From the NCBI GenBank assembly GCA_947500385.1, contig CANMSA010000017.1, forward strand, positions 62,001 to 126,000: 64,000 bases of DNA, read 5' to 3'. Below the pieces are notes generated by a model. That model did no database searches and was not told the origin of the DNA. It was given only the letters and a program-made list of their open reading frames with translations. The translations under genes were made by a program, and so were the position numbers. This DNA is from an uncultured Flavobacteriaceae bacterium. Its GTDB lineage: Bacteria > Bacteroidota > Bacteroidia > Flavobacteriales > Flavobacteriaceae. Shown piece after piece: positions 43,302-52,697 of this stretch (position 1 is its first letter; each line of letters starts with the position of its first letter).

Positions 43302-46300
43302 CTATCGAACAATGAGCTTACTGTTGAACGTACGGGTTGCAGATCGGTATTTGACAAGGTACATTCCTTTGGATAGTTTTCCTTCCAAGGGTACTGTAAC
43401 GGCTCCGGAACGTTGAACCCCGAAATCTTTATTCATAACCCGTGCGCCCAAGATTGTGTAAATAGATAATCGGAAACGTTCGTCCGAGGGAACGATGATA
43501 TTCAAATCGGTATTCCCACCTACCGGGTTTGGGAATAGCTCCATTTTGATGATATCCCCTGCGACGATATCAAGGGTCGTTTTCAAAGAAGTACTAACAG
43601 GTTCAAAAGCCCAGCGTGTCCAATCACCTGTATAGCTAGTAGGTCTAATTTCAACCCGTACATCGGTGGTGCTTTTTGGCCTGATATATTTGTCCGTGGC
43701 ACGGTTCAACAAGTAAACAAAAGGGGCATCGTTGTTCACAGGAACATCCGTCCATTGTGTTCTGGATCCATCAAAACTGGTGGGTTTTTGTTCCAATCGA
43801 TTGCCGTCATTGGTGCCTATAGGTCGTATATACTTCCCTGTCTGTACGTTTCTTAGGTAATAGAACCCAGAATCGGTCGGTATCATTTCCCATTTGAACC
43901 AATCAGAATTATCATTGGCCTGCACTTCTATTGCGGCATTGTCTTCGGCTGTAATGGGTCGTAAGTAACCACCAAGTCGTTTATTTCGGATAAAGAATTG
44001 GTTGGAGTTCATTTCCCCTTCTCCTACATTTCCGCTTAGATCTATAAAATCGGTTTCTACCCATACCGAAGATCCCGTAGTGTTGGTTGCCCTAATACGA
44101 AATTTATAACGCGCATCCGCAGTGAGTCCACCTCTTTCTATGGTTATGCTATTGGCAACGGTGTTTCCTGCACCCCGCCATTGATCACCTTCCAGGAATT
44201 TCCCAAAGCTGAACTGCGTCTCATTGTTGGAATTGTCCGTCCAATTGAATCGTACCCTGTTATTGCTGATCAATTCTACGAAAAATGCGCAAGGAGGGTT
44301 GGGTATGCCATTGGAAGAAGTGGCATTACAATCGCCGTACATAACCGGACCACCAGGGTTTCCACCATCACCTTCTACCGTTATGGCGCAGGTGGCCTGT
44401 TTGTTTCCTTCTTCCGTGGTCAGCGTAATGGTAGCAGACCCTTCGGCTATAGCCGTCACTAAACCATCAGAACTAACCGTCGCTACCGCTGTGTTGGAGG
44501 AGCTCCAACTTACATTCGTATTGGTAGCATTGGAAGGGATTACCTCGGCATTTAGTTCTCTAGTATCCCCAACCGCTAGGGCGGTACTCGACATGCAGCC
44601 AAGAATTTGAACTCCGGTAGGGAAAATATCGGTACCTACGGTTATCGTACAATTACCCACTTTGTTCCCACTGACCGTAGTGACCGATATGGTAACGCTT
44701 CCTACCGCGATCGGGGTCACAACACCATCATTATCAACAGTTGCAATAGCCGTGTCCGAAGAACTCCAAGTAACCGCTTTATTGGTAGCGCTGGCCGGAA
44801 CCACGTTCGCATCCAGATCTCTCGTGGATCCAATACCCAGTTCGGTACTCGATTGGCACCCGATGATTTGGACAGCAGTAGGAATCACATCAACGGGCTC
44901 ATTCCCCGATGGGCCTAGACTTCTTCTCCATGATCCATTACCGGCTGTGGACACATAAAGATATCTTGTCGCAGAACCATCTGAAACCACCTTGGCCGTG
45001 GTAAGTCCAGGATAGCGAAGGTCTTCCTGAAAATCGGTCCATACTACTTGTGCGTTCGCCGTGGTAGTGCCTGTTATAGTTCCCTGCAAAAGGGCGTATG
45101 CTTTTTGCAGTCGATGGTCATAATGTGACATGATTACCTTATCGTCGTAGCCTACTAGCCCTCCTTTGGTATCAAACTTATAAATATAGGGGTTATTGGG
45201 GCCTGTGGTGACATCATCATACCAATCACGTGAGATCAGGGCTCGGGTATCGGCACTTTTTAATACCGTTTTCCATGAATCGCCTTCATCGAGCGAAACT
45301 GCACCGACATAATTGGTGCCATCACCGGCCGAATCACCATCTTGAGTTCTTTCTCCGGCCCAAAAAAGGTATACTTGCCCATTGTTTTCCCAAGCATGTA
45401 CTTCGGCATCAAAACCGTTTCCTTCCAACACATGTGTCCATGTCCAGTTATTGGTTTCATCGGCGCCATTTCCGGTTCTTTCCCCTTTCCAAACACCTCT
45501 GTCCTCTATGGGGCCACTGGTAGCCGCAAGATACACGATATCTTTGTTCGTGGGATGAGGGGCTATTTTTTTGACCGATTCGATTTCGTCTGCAGCGCCA
45601 TTCGTGATTTTTTGCCAAAAACCGTCGCCACCGGCTTCAAAATCCGGATAGGACACATCTAAATCCTGGCGGTACAACCCTCGGGTGCGCGAAAAAACAA
45701 ACACCACGGATTTATCGGCTGGAGAAGCGGCAATATCACTAAACAATCCATTGGGCAAAGCGCCCTTAAAGGTATCGCCTCCCGCATAAAACTGCCATTG
45801 ATCGGCCGTTGTTCGCGTATCCAACCTTTTGAGGTAGAGGTTGCCTACTTCTGCCTGTCCTCCAAAACCCCTGGTCATTTGTGCCAAAACCATTGGGGTC
45901 GTGACACCTTGATCATTCGTGAACTCAGCAATCTCCACTGCCTGTACATCTGAAAGAAATCCATTGGTTCGCATCCAGATATTCGACCAGGTCTGACCCC
46001 CATCCCAACTTTCCACTGCACCATTATCGGCGTGCCCGGTAATAATATAGTCTCCATAGGCATCTATGTCCCAGGTATAGGTGCTAGAAGTTCCCCTGGA
46101 ACCGTAGGAAGGTACTTGGGCAAGGCCAAAATAACTAACCTGATCGGTATTGTTTGTAAAACTATAGCGATTGCTCCATGTATAGGTCGAACCATTTGGG
46201 GCGCCCCGGTACATGGTTTGGTTTTGTGTGGACCAAAGGGCTCGGTCCCAACCACCGCTATTGGGCGTGTAGTGTGCCCATCTTGCATTTGGTTTGCCCA

Positions 46301-47357
46301 CATCCCATCCATCCAAAATATCCTGATCGGTCCAAGCCTGGTTCCAAGAAAAACTGGCAGGTGAGGCACTGTTGTAATTTGCGTTCCAAGAAACAGTGGC
46401 TTCAAAAAGACCAAGTCGATTCGTATCTACCGGCAATATAAGTTTATGGCTGTTTCCGGTTGATCTGGGGTCAACATCCGGTTGCCAATAACTATCTACG
46501 ACAAGGGTACCGGTGATATCTTGCCAATTAATGTTGGAAGTTCTTGTCGCATATACCCTTGCAAGAATATCGGTGCCCTTGTCTTTTTGACTATTGATGG
46601 CATCATCGGTCATGTATACTGCATAGAGTACATTGCCATCGGGGCTTAACACCGCCCCTCTGTTTCTTGTTGTATTCGCAGGCGGTGCAATAAGTTCCCA
46701 GTTGTTCCCGGCATTGGTACTTTTAAAGATACCTTCTGAAGAACCCACATAAACATTGTTGCCATTGGTCTTGTCGAATGATATGGAGAGAACGTTTCTG
46801 TCATTGGTATTCGGGTCACCCCCAACTTCTATGGTTGTCCATGAGTTTCCGCCATTTGCGGTACGGTATAAGGTTACAGGTCCGCTTCTGCTGCCGCCGT
46901 AGGCGGTAATAAAACGATCAAAGTAATCATCGCGCCATCCAATTCCTGCCAACACAATGTTGGGGTTGGTAGGGCTTACGGTGATTGCCCCGATAGAATT
47001 CCCCTGACTTTCCTTGATCAACTCAAAGGTGTTGCCCCTATCGGTCGAGTATTCCAGGCCAAAGGTATTCCCTACGTACATTCGATTGCGAATACCCGTA
47101 TTGTTACTTTCAGGAATAGCAACGGCATATACCCTGTTTTGATGAAGATCTCCTATTCCGGTCCACGTAATGCCATCATTGGTACTTTCAAAGATGCCAT
47201 CGACATCGGAAGCAAGGATTAGTCTGCCGTCTTGGTTGGGGTCGAACACCACATCTTGCGTTTGTCCGCCCGCACCGGGGTTGATTTCTTCCCATTGTGC
47301 GTTGGCTTGAACAATGAAAAGACTTAGAATTAAAATGAATAAGGTATTTTTTCTCAT
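43302..47357 (-). CDS. secreted beta-propeller protein (GH74/BNR-like) with Ig-like, Fn3-like and trefoil-like modules and T9SS signal
   Basis: 1351 residues with a Sec signal (MRKNTLFILILSLFIVQANAQ). Residues about 22-830 are repeated propeller blades with BNR-type motifs (STNDGITWTGIG; STDRGNTFELI; TANGGNSWTTI; SLDEGDSWKTV), as in GH74 xyloglucanases and sortilin-like proteins. Two bacterial Ig-like (Big2) domains follow (about 840-1010; VTWSSSDTAIATVDNDGVVT and a second copy), then a fibronectin-III-like domain, and a beta-trefoil-like module with three repeats (GYLRPI, KYIRPI, KYIRPK). The end is a type A sorting domain (LFPNPVGGNTDLN; GMYLVKYRSATRTFNSKLIV). It is probably an extracellular carbohydrate-binding or -cleaving protein. 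Catalytic Asp residues of GH74 could not be confirmed. Confidence 0.82.
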   Translation of the reverse strand: MRKNTLFILILSLFIVQANAQWEEINPGAGGQTQDVVFDPNQDGRLILASDVDGIFESTNDGITWTGIGDLHQNRVYAVAIPESNNTGIRNRMYVGNTFGLEYSTDRGNTFELIKESQGNSIGAITVSPTNPNIVLAGIGWRDDYFDRFITAYGGSRSGPVTLYRTANGGNSWTTIEVGGDPNTNDRNVLSISFDKTNGNNVYVGSSEGIFKSTNAGNNWELIAPPANTTRNRGAVLSPDGNVLYAVYMTDDAINSQKDKGTDILARVYATRTSNINWQDITGTLVVDSYWQPDVDPRSTGNSHKLILPVDTNRLGLFEATVSWNANYNSASPASFSWNQAWTDQDILDGWDVGKPNARWAHYTPNSGGWDRALWSTQNQTMYRGAPNGSTYTWSNRYSFTNNTDQVSYFGLAQVPSYGSRGTSSTYTWDIDAYGDYIITGHADNGAVESWDGGQTWSNIWMRTNGFLSDVQAVEIAEFTNDQGVTTPMVLAQMTRGFGGQAEVGNLYLKRLDTRTTADQWQFYAGGDTFKGALPNGLFSDIAASPADKSVVFVFSRTRGLYRQDLDVSYPDFEAGGDGFWQKITNGAADEIESVKKIAPHPTNKDIVYLAATSGPIEDRGVWKGERTGNGADETNNWTWTHVLEGNGFDAEVHAWENNGQVYLFWAGERTQDGDSAGDGTNYVGAVSLDEGDSWKTVLKSADTRALISRDWYDDVTTGPNNPYIYKFDTKGGLVGYDDKVIMSHYDHRLQKAYALLQGTITGTTTANAQVVWTDFQEDLRYPGLTTAKVVSDGSATRYLYVSTAGNGSWRRSLGPSGNEPVDVIPTAVQIIGCQSSTELGIGSTRDLDANVVPASATNKAVTWSSSDTAIATVDNDGVVTPIAVGSVTISVTTVSGNKVGNCTITVGTDIFPTGVQILGCMSSTALAVGDTRELNAEVIPSNATNTNVSWSSSNTAVATVSSDGLVTAIAEGSATITLTTEEGNKQATCAITVEGDGGNPGGPVMYGDCNATSSNGIPNPPCAFFVELISNNRVRFNWTDNSNNETQFSFGKFLEGDQWRGAGNTVANSITIERGGLTADARYKFRIRATNTTGSSVWVETDFIDLSGNVGEGEMNSNQFFIRNKRLGGYLRPITAEDNAAIEVQANDNSDWFKWEMIPTDSGFYYLRNVQTGKYIRPIGTNDGNRLEQKPTSFDGSRTQWTDVPVNNDAPFVYLLNRATDKYIRPKSTTDVRVEIRPTSYTGDWTRWAFEPVSTSLKTTLDIVAGDIIKMELFPNPVGGNTDLNIIVPSDERFRLSIYTILGARVMNKDFGVQRSGAVTVPLEGKLSKGMYLVKYRSATRTFNSKLIVR

Positions 47358-48008
47358 AGCTTGTCGCTTAAAATTATTGGTTGAACAAGTCTAAAAAGAA
47401 AGTGTTCTTTTGCATTGTGATTTTGAAAAATGACAGTTGATTTAGCAATTTAAAAAACATAAAACATTGATAGTTAATTACTTATGTTTTTTAGATTATT
47501 TCGATTCCCTAGGGGGAAGCTGTGTACTTTTTAGGTAATTGATAATAGAAATAGGTAAAATTTATCTACTCTTCATAATTTTAAATATTATTTTGAGAAA
47601 TTGATTTTTTACACCTTCTCAAGAGCCATTTACTTCGGAAAAATGAAGAAGTCTACTATTGGTATGGTTCAATTACGGAATGCCAGTGCAAGAATTAGGA
47701 TCATTCGCTGCGAAACGAGTTCGTATTTGAATGTTTTTTACCATGCTGTTACCGGCTTTTTATATACTTCGTTTTTATAATTTGACAGCCTATTAAGACC
47801 GTAATTTCCGAAGTTTATCTGGTATGAAAATCAACTGAAAACTGAACAATGCGTTTAAAATGGCCCGATGAAAACAGGCATACAAGGCATATGCCTATCA
47901 TTGGCTTTTGTGTCAAAGTTCGTTAAGTGAGGTACATTGAACGTTGTCGGTAATTTGGCAGGAAGTGTACCATCTATTTCTTGAACAGAATTTAATCAAA
48001 GGAACGAT
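47358..48008. other. 650-base intergenic region
   Basis: Separates the divergent propeller and AraC genes. AT-rich; no gene seen. It should contain both promoters, but no clear TAnnTTTG pair was found. Confidence 0.45.
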
Positions 48009-49097
48009 ATGGAAATGGGATTGTTTATATGGGGATTCGTGCAGTGTTTTATGGTCGCGATACTAGTACCCATTGTAAAGAAAAACGTAAACAATTATCT
48101 GCTTTCATTGGTTTTTATCTTTACCGGGTTTAACATCCTTTTTCAATATTTATTGCGCTTTTCAAGCCTGAGTTATGAGGTTCCGGAATTACTTATTTTA
48201 CCCGACTCTCTTGATATGTTGTTACCTCCATTGGTACTTATATATATTCAGAACATTCTCGGAAGTGATTTTAAGTTTATAAAATTGCGTTATTTTGTTC
48301 CCCCTTTGTTATGGATATCTGCCATGACAGGGTATATCATTTTTAACGACAACTTCAATTTTCGTTCGTACATAGGCACTTCCTTGCATGCATTTAATCT
48401 TTCAATAATATTTTCGTGGAAGTGTGCTATGCTATATACCGGATATACCTTTGTTCGTCACAGAATCAATTTTTTATCCAAAAAACAAAAAGTGCTTTTG
48501 CCCTGGCCCAAAATTCTTATTCTTTTTTTGGGGATTCTATCCTACATAGCCTTGGTGAATGTGCTAAATATGTTGCTAAAGGATCCGGCATATCTATCGG
48601 AATCTACTAGGGCGACAATGCGTACGTTGGTGAACTTGAACTATGTGGTTTTTACCTGTTCCATTGTACTTATCACTATTTTCTTTGCATTCAAGTACCC
48701 CAAAATATTGATACATCCTATAGTGAAACAAATGAATGAATCGGATGTGCAAGAGGTGGAAGAAAATATAAAAACGCTCAATGCGCTTATTCATGAGCAA
48801 AAAATTTACTTGGATACGGAACTCAATGAGAGAAAATTAGCGGAAGCTTTGGGGGTTCCCAAGCATGTTCTTTCCAAAATCCTCAATGCGCATATGGGGC
48901 AGTCTTTTAGGGAATTTATCAATCATTACCGGGTAAAAGAAGCAAAGCGATTGTTGTTGGACAAGGATAAAAGTGATTTGACGGCCTTTGCCGTGGCCAT
49001 CGATAGTGGGTTTAGCTCGGAATCTGTGTTTTACGTCAATTTCAAAAAAAATACCGGGTATACCCCTATGCAGTTTAAAAAAAACATGTTGCATTAG
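48009..49097 (+). CDS. membrane-anchored AraC-family regulator
   Basis: 362 residues. The first 235 contain about seven hydrophobic segments (for example GLFIWGFVQCFMVAILVPIV; ILILFLGILSYIALVNVLNM; YVVFTCSIVLITIFFAF). After a linker comes an AraC-type double helix-turn-helix (about 260-360): KLAEALGVPKHVLSKILNAH and AVAIDSGFSSESVFYVNFKK, ending NTGYTPMQFKK. Such proteins carry a membrane sensor joined to a DNA-binding domain. It is divergent from the propeller gene and converges on the sulfatase; one or both may be targets. Confidence 0.88.
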   Translation: MEMGLFIWGFVQCFMVAILVPIVKKNVNNYLLSLVFIFTGFNILFQYLLRFSSLSYEVPELLILPDSLDMLLPPLVLIYIQNILGSDFKFIKLRYFVPPLLWISAMTGYIIFNDNFNFRSYIGTSLHAFNLSIIFSWKCAMLYTGYTFVRHRINFLSKKQKVLLPWPKILILFLGILSYIALVNVLNMLLKDPAYLSESTRATMRTLVNLNYVVFTCSIVLITIFFAFKYPKILIHPIVKQMNESDVQEVEENIKTLNALIHEQKIYLDTELNERKLAEALGVPKHVLSKILNAHMGQSFREFINHYRVKEAKRLLLDKDKSDLTAFAVAIDSGFSSESVFYVNFKKNTGYTPMQFKKNMLH

Positions 49098-49164
49098 GTG
49101 GCACTTGTGGTACGAAATCCATCGGAATATATACTTCGTGCTTATTCGGTGTCCGGTAAGATGT

Positions 49165-50874
49165 TTACCTCTTAAAAATGGTTTCGGCCGATTCTTTATA
49201 TCCATATCGTACGGCCTTGGCAATGAAGGGTTTGTTTTCGTACTCAAAAGGTGCTTTGTAGATTTCCCATCGATCCGTATTCTTTACTTTGTAGGCGATA
49301 CTTGCGCCAATGGTCGCGCATGACAGTTTTATCTTGTTTCCCTGTTGTTCTACACGTACTTTCTGGGTTATAGGTTGTTTTCCACCGGGCCATGCTTTTT
49401 CTGCCTGGTCCTTTTCTTCGAGTTGATAGAGGTCGTCAATGTCCTCCATCCAAAGCCTAAGATCTTTCTGCATTTTAAAAATTTGTTGGGCATAGGCGGA
49501 ATCTTGGGCCAGGTTATGTATTTCGAATGGGTCTTTTTTTAAATCGTACAATTCTATTTCTGGCTTAGAAGGGGCCAACCAGGCGGCTTCTTCGGGTGTT
49601 AACATTCCATTGCCGTTTCGTCTGAGTATATCTTTTACCAATGGCATCTGCTCCAGGAAGTCTTGCTGTTGCTGATAAGGCATCTCGGGCATAAAATTCT
49701 TGATCAAACGGTAACGATCGCTACGTATGGCCCGCCGAATATCGTACCTATTATCAATACGGTCTCGAGCGCCATACACATAGGTTCGGGGTTTTTCTTG
49801 TAAATCGCTTAGAATGCTTTGGCCTTGTATCCATTCTGGAATATGGACACCTGCCATTTCCAAGACCGTAGGTGGCAGGTCTAGGTAACTGTAAAGATGC
49901 TGATCTCTACCCGTTTGTTTAAAACCTTTAGGTAGGTATTGATCGGGTATATAAATGACCAATGGAACTTTGGTTCCGGAGTCGTACAGCCATCTTTTAC
50001 CTCTAGGAAGGCAGTCCCCATGATCGCTCAAGAAAAATAATATGGTGCTGTCTGCCAAGCCGTCCGATTCTAAATCGGCCAATACCTTGGCGATTTGCTG
50101 ATCCATTCGCATGGTATTGTAATACAATCGAACGATGTGTTCACGGGTCAAGTCGGTGTCGGGTAGGTAAGGGGGCACCTGCACATCTTTTAGGGAAATA
50201 ATTCTGTTTAAACTGTCTAATGGTGGTCTGCTCACCACATCGGTCGCCAATTTCGAGGTATCGATATTGAACTCTTGAAAAAAACGTTGCTTGGTACTAT
50301 CTGGCCAGATGTTTATTTCGTGTGTTATCTCGTAGGTATTGTAGATGAAAAATGGTTTATCGCTGTGGGCTTTTGACCTTTGCCGCCAATGCGGATTTTC
50401 AGAAACACTGTCCCATATTGTAAATGGCGCTCCAAATTGATAGTCTAGTTTTCGATAGCTCGCGGTCCAATACCCGGCGGTTCTCAACAATTCGGGAAAC
50501 GCTTTGATGGTAGGCGGGGGCACGGCATTGTATTTCGGTACTCCCGGTAAATCAATTACGCCGCTGCGTTGTCGCATATGCTGTGTACCGATAGATGAAG
50601 GGTAACAACCCGTGATCATCGATGATCTGCTAGGCGCGCAAACGCCGGAAACGGTAAAGGCATTTTCATAAACGATACCCTTTTCCGCAATTGAATTAAT
50701 GGCGGGGGTATGCGCCAGTGTGTCGCCATAAAACGAGAACCTCGGGCTTAAATCTTCAGCAACGAACCATATAATATTGGGAGGGGGCAGTGTTTCCTCT
50801 TGTTTTTTTTCGGCCGTTCGGCAACCGTAAAGAACGAATAACAAAAAAATCAGGACTATTTTTGCAGGATGCAT
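49165..50874 (-). CDS. sulfatase (formylglycine-dependent), lipoprotein
   Basis: 569 residues with a lipoprotein signal (lipobox LYGC, Cys18). The sulfatase fold is clear: PNIIWFVAEDLSPRFSFYGD supplies metal Asp residues, and the Cys-type signature C79-A-P-S-R (VCAPSRSSMITG) would be converted to formylglycine by a maturase. FFLSDHGDCLPRGKRWLYDSGTKVPLVIY supplies further metal and active-site residues. Sulfatases of marine Bacteroidota remove sulfate from algal polysaccharides; the substrate is not readable here. The stop of the GH-A-like gene upstream lies 7 bases before its start, so the two form an operon. Confidence 0.92.
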   Translation of the reverse strand: MHPAKIVLIFLLFVLYGCRTAEKKQEETLPPPNIIWFVAEDLSPRFSFYGDTLAHTPAINSIAEKGIVYENAFTVSGVCAPSRSSMITGCYPSSIGTQHMRQRSGVIDLPGVPKYNAVPPPTIKAFPELLRTAGYWTASYRKLDYQFGAPFTIWDSVSENPHWRQRSKAHSDKPFFIYNTYEITHEINIWPDSTKQRFFQEFNIDTSKLATDVVSRPPLDSLNRIISLKDVQVPPYLPDTDLTREHIVRLYYNTMRMDQQIAKVLADLESDGLADSTILFFLSDHGDCLPRGKRWLYDSGTKVPLVIYIPDQYLPKGFKQTGRDQHLYSYLDLPPTVLEMAGVHIPEWIQGQSILSDLQEKPRTYVYGARDRIDNRYDIRRAIRSDRYRLIKNFMPEMPYQQQQDFLEQMPLVKDILRRNGNGMLTPEEAAWLAPSKPEIELYDLKKDPFEIHNLAQDSAYAQQIFKMQKDLRLWMEDIDDLYQLEEKDQAEKAWPGGKQPITQKVRVEQQGNKIKLSCATIGASIAYKVKNTDRWEIYKAPFEYENKPFIAKAVRYGYKESAETIFKR

Positions 50875-50881
50875 ATGCTTC

Positions 50882-52420
50882 TTAATTTAGTAAGGTAAAG
50901 GAGAAGGGTGCCAAGACCAAACTCGTTTCAAAAGGTTGCGAACTAACGGCTAGATCTTGAAATCCTTTCGTGATATAGGCTTCTGCCGGGGCAGAAAATT
51001 GCTTCGTTGTTTTGAAGCTTCCAATTTCTGACAAGTCGAGCAAGATAGCCTCGCGGGAATAATTGACCAAGAGGAGCCTGCGGCGCGAATCGGAAGAAAA
51101 CAACCACCCGCTAACCATGTTTACTTTGTTTCCCCTATCGTCCGATAGCATATGGTTATAGGAAAAAGATAATTGAGTGGCTTTGTTCATCCCCTTACTA
51201 CCCTTGGCATACAATACCGTAGGAATCCCTTGGGATGAAAGTTGCCATGGTACGGCACGTACATTTTTCCATAAGATATGGTCCATTTGGTCCGTTGCCG
51301 AAAAAACCTGGGGAAACAGATCACCGATTGCATTGTGAATATTGGTGAGTTGAATGGGCCCCTTGAGAAATTCATCGTAATACTTCGCGGTGTAGAAGGC
51401 ATTGGCCCAGGTGCCCCGCAAAGCACTTTGATCATCCCGCATGTTGAATTCAGTGGCCCAAATAGCCATGCCTTTGGGAACCTTCATTTTACGATAGGTC
51501 AGGGCAGCACTCTTTGCCGTTTGCAGAAAGTTGGCGTAGGCAGCGTCCTTTTTTAGGAGCTGCACTTCCCAAAGCTGTTTTTCTATTGGGTCATTGCTGC
51601 TGATTTTTCGAGTTACGGTAGCCAAATCTGCGATTCCTTCGCTGCCTGCCGAGACATTCTTTTTTTCCATTCGACCGTCAATACCGGCCGGACTGTATTT
51701 ATGAAATGTAACGGCATCTGCATTGCCACAATGCTTTAATGCTCGGGTCGTCCAATCGGTATGTCTTAGGTCTCGTTCCAAATAAGAACCAATAATCGCA
51801 TATTTGGCATCGGGAAAATGATGTTTTAATGAATCGATCCATATTTTGCAGGTCTTACCATAGTCCTCGGGAGTAGGATAGACCGAAGCCTCGTAGGGGA
51901 GATTGAAATAGAGCTCATTGCCAAGTTCGATATAGTGAATCGGCATGCCCAGTTTTTCTGCTTTCAATAAGTTTCGAACGGAATGATCCAACCCTTTGCT
52001 TACCATATTCAACATAAATATGGGGGTAAAGCCTAATTTCTTTTGGCCTTTGGCGAAGTTCTCAAGGGTATACTTTTTGTCGCTTGTAGTAAGTTTGTTC
52101 GCTACCACCCAGTCGATCATAAGGCTATCCGGAACCTCGGTATCCAACCAACCGGTATCCCAATCCCAATAATTACCTAAAGTTCCTGCCGGGTATCTAA
52201 AGTTGGCAACTTCTAACCGGGTCATGGCATCGACCAAGCTATCGTTGTTCCATGGGGCGGTAAATTGCGTAAGATTGCCATTGACCCCTATCATGTCAGG
52301 GTAAATTTCCCTTTCAGCGGCTGTAAAGACTTTTACCGCATTTTCCTTACAAGAACACAAAAAAAGCAGGGGTGCTATTGGAATAAGGAACCACCAATTT
52401 TTAAATCCATTTTTGTGCAT
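50882..52420 (-). CDS. clan GH-A-like glycoside hydrolase, lipoprotein
   Basis: 512 residues from the ATG ending at 52420 (MHKNGFKNWWFLIPIAPLLFLCSC), a lipoprotein signal; an ATG at 52444 would add eight residues before it. The body looks like a (beta/alpha)8 hydrolase of clan GH-A, with the acid/base Glu in IELGNELYF and the probable nucleophile Glu in IWATEFNMR, followed by a beta-sandwich C-terminus (LLLVNYSREAILLDLSEIG). This recalls GH39, GH51 or GH79 enzymes; the exact family is not certain. With the downstream sulfatase, it probably attacks a sulfated polysaccharide. Confidence 0.75.
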   Translation of the reverse strand: MHKNGFKNWWFLIPIAPLLFLCSCKENAVKVFTAAEREIYPDMIGVNGNLTQFTAPWNNDSLVDAMTRLEVANFRYPAGTLGNYWDWDTGWLDTEVPDSLMIDWVVANKLTTSDKKYTLENFAKGQKKLGFTPIFMLNMVSKGLDHSVRNLLKAEKLGMPIHYIELGNELYFNLPYEASVYPTPEDYGKTCKIWIDSLKHHFPDAKYAIIGSYLERDLRHTDWTTRALKHCGNADAVTFHKYSPAGIDGRMEKKNVSAGSEGIADLATVTRKISSNDPIEKQLWEVQLLKKDAAYANFLQTAKSAALTYRKMKVPKGMAIWATEFNMRDDQSALRGTWANAFYTAKYYDEFLKGPIQLTNIHNAIGDLFPQVFSATDQMDHILWKNVRAVPWQLSSQGIPTVLYAKGSKGMNKATQLSFSYNHMLSDDRGNKVNMVSGWLFSSDSRRRLLLVNYSREAILLDLSEIGSFKTTKQFSAPAEAYITKGFQDLAVSSQPFETSLVLAPFSFTLLN

Positions 52421-52697
52421 ATCCGGTCTTGAGAAATGAACCACGGTTTTCTAAGAACCCCACGTATGTAGCATTCATAGTCTGAAAATTAAAAGTATGA
52501 TTTTAAAAGGGTAAAGAGGCGTTTTGAAAAGGTGATGAACTGCCATTTTTAAAAAACGGAGTAAAAAGCAAATCGGTTTAATGTAATGGTGAATATAGTT
52601 ACCATGGGCGTTTCTTTCGATGGCGTGCGATGGCAAATATTGGCTTGACAATCCGGAAGTTTTGCTTGGTACGTTGGGAACGATATAGAAATATAAT

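Noticed and set aside
44181-46441. Plus-strand frames opposite the propeller gene
   Set aside because: Antisense shadows of a clear T9SS protein.
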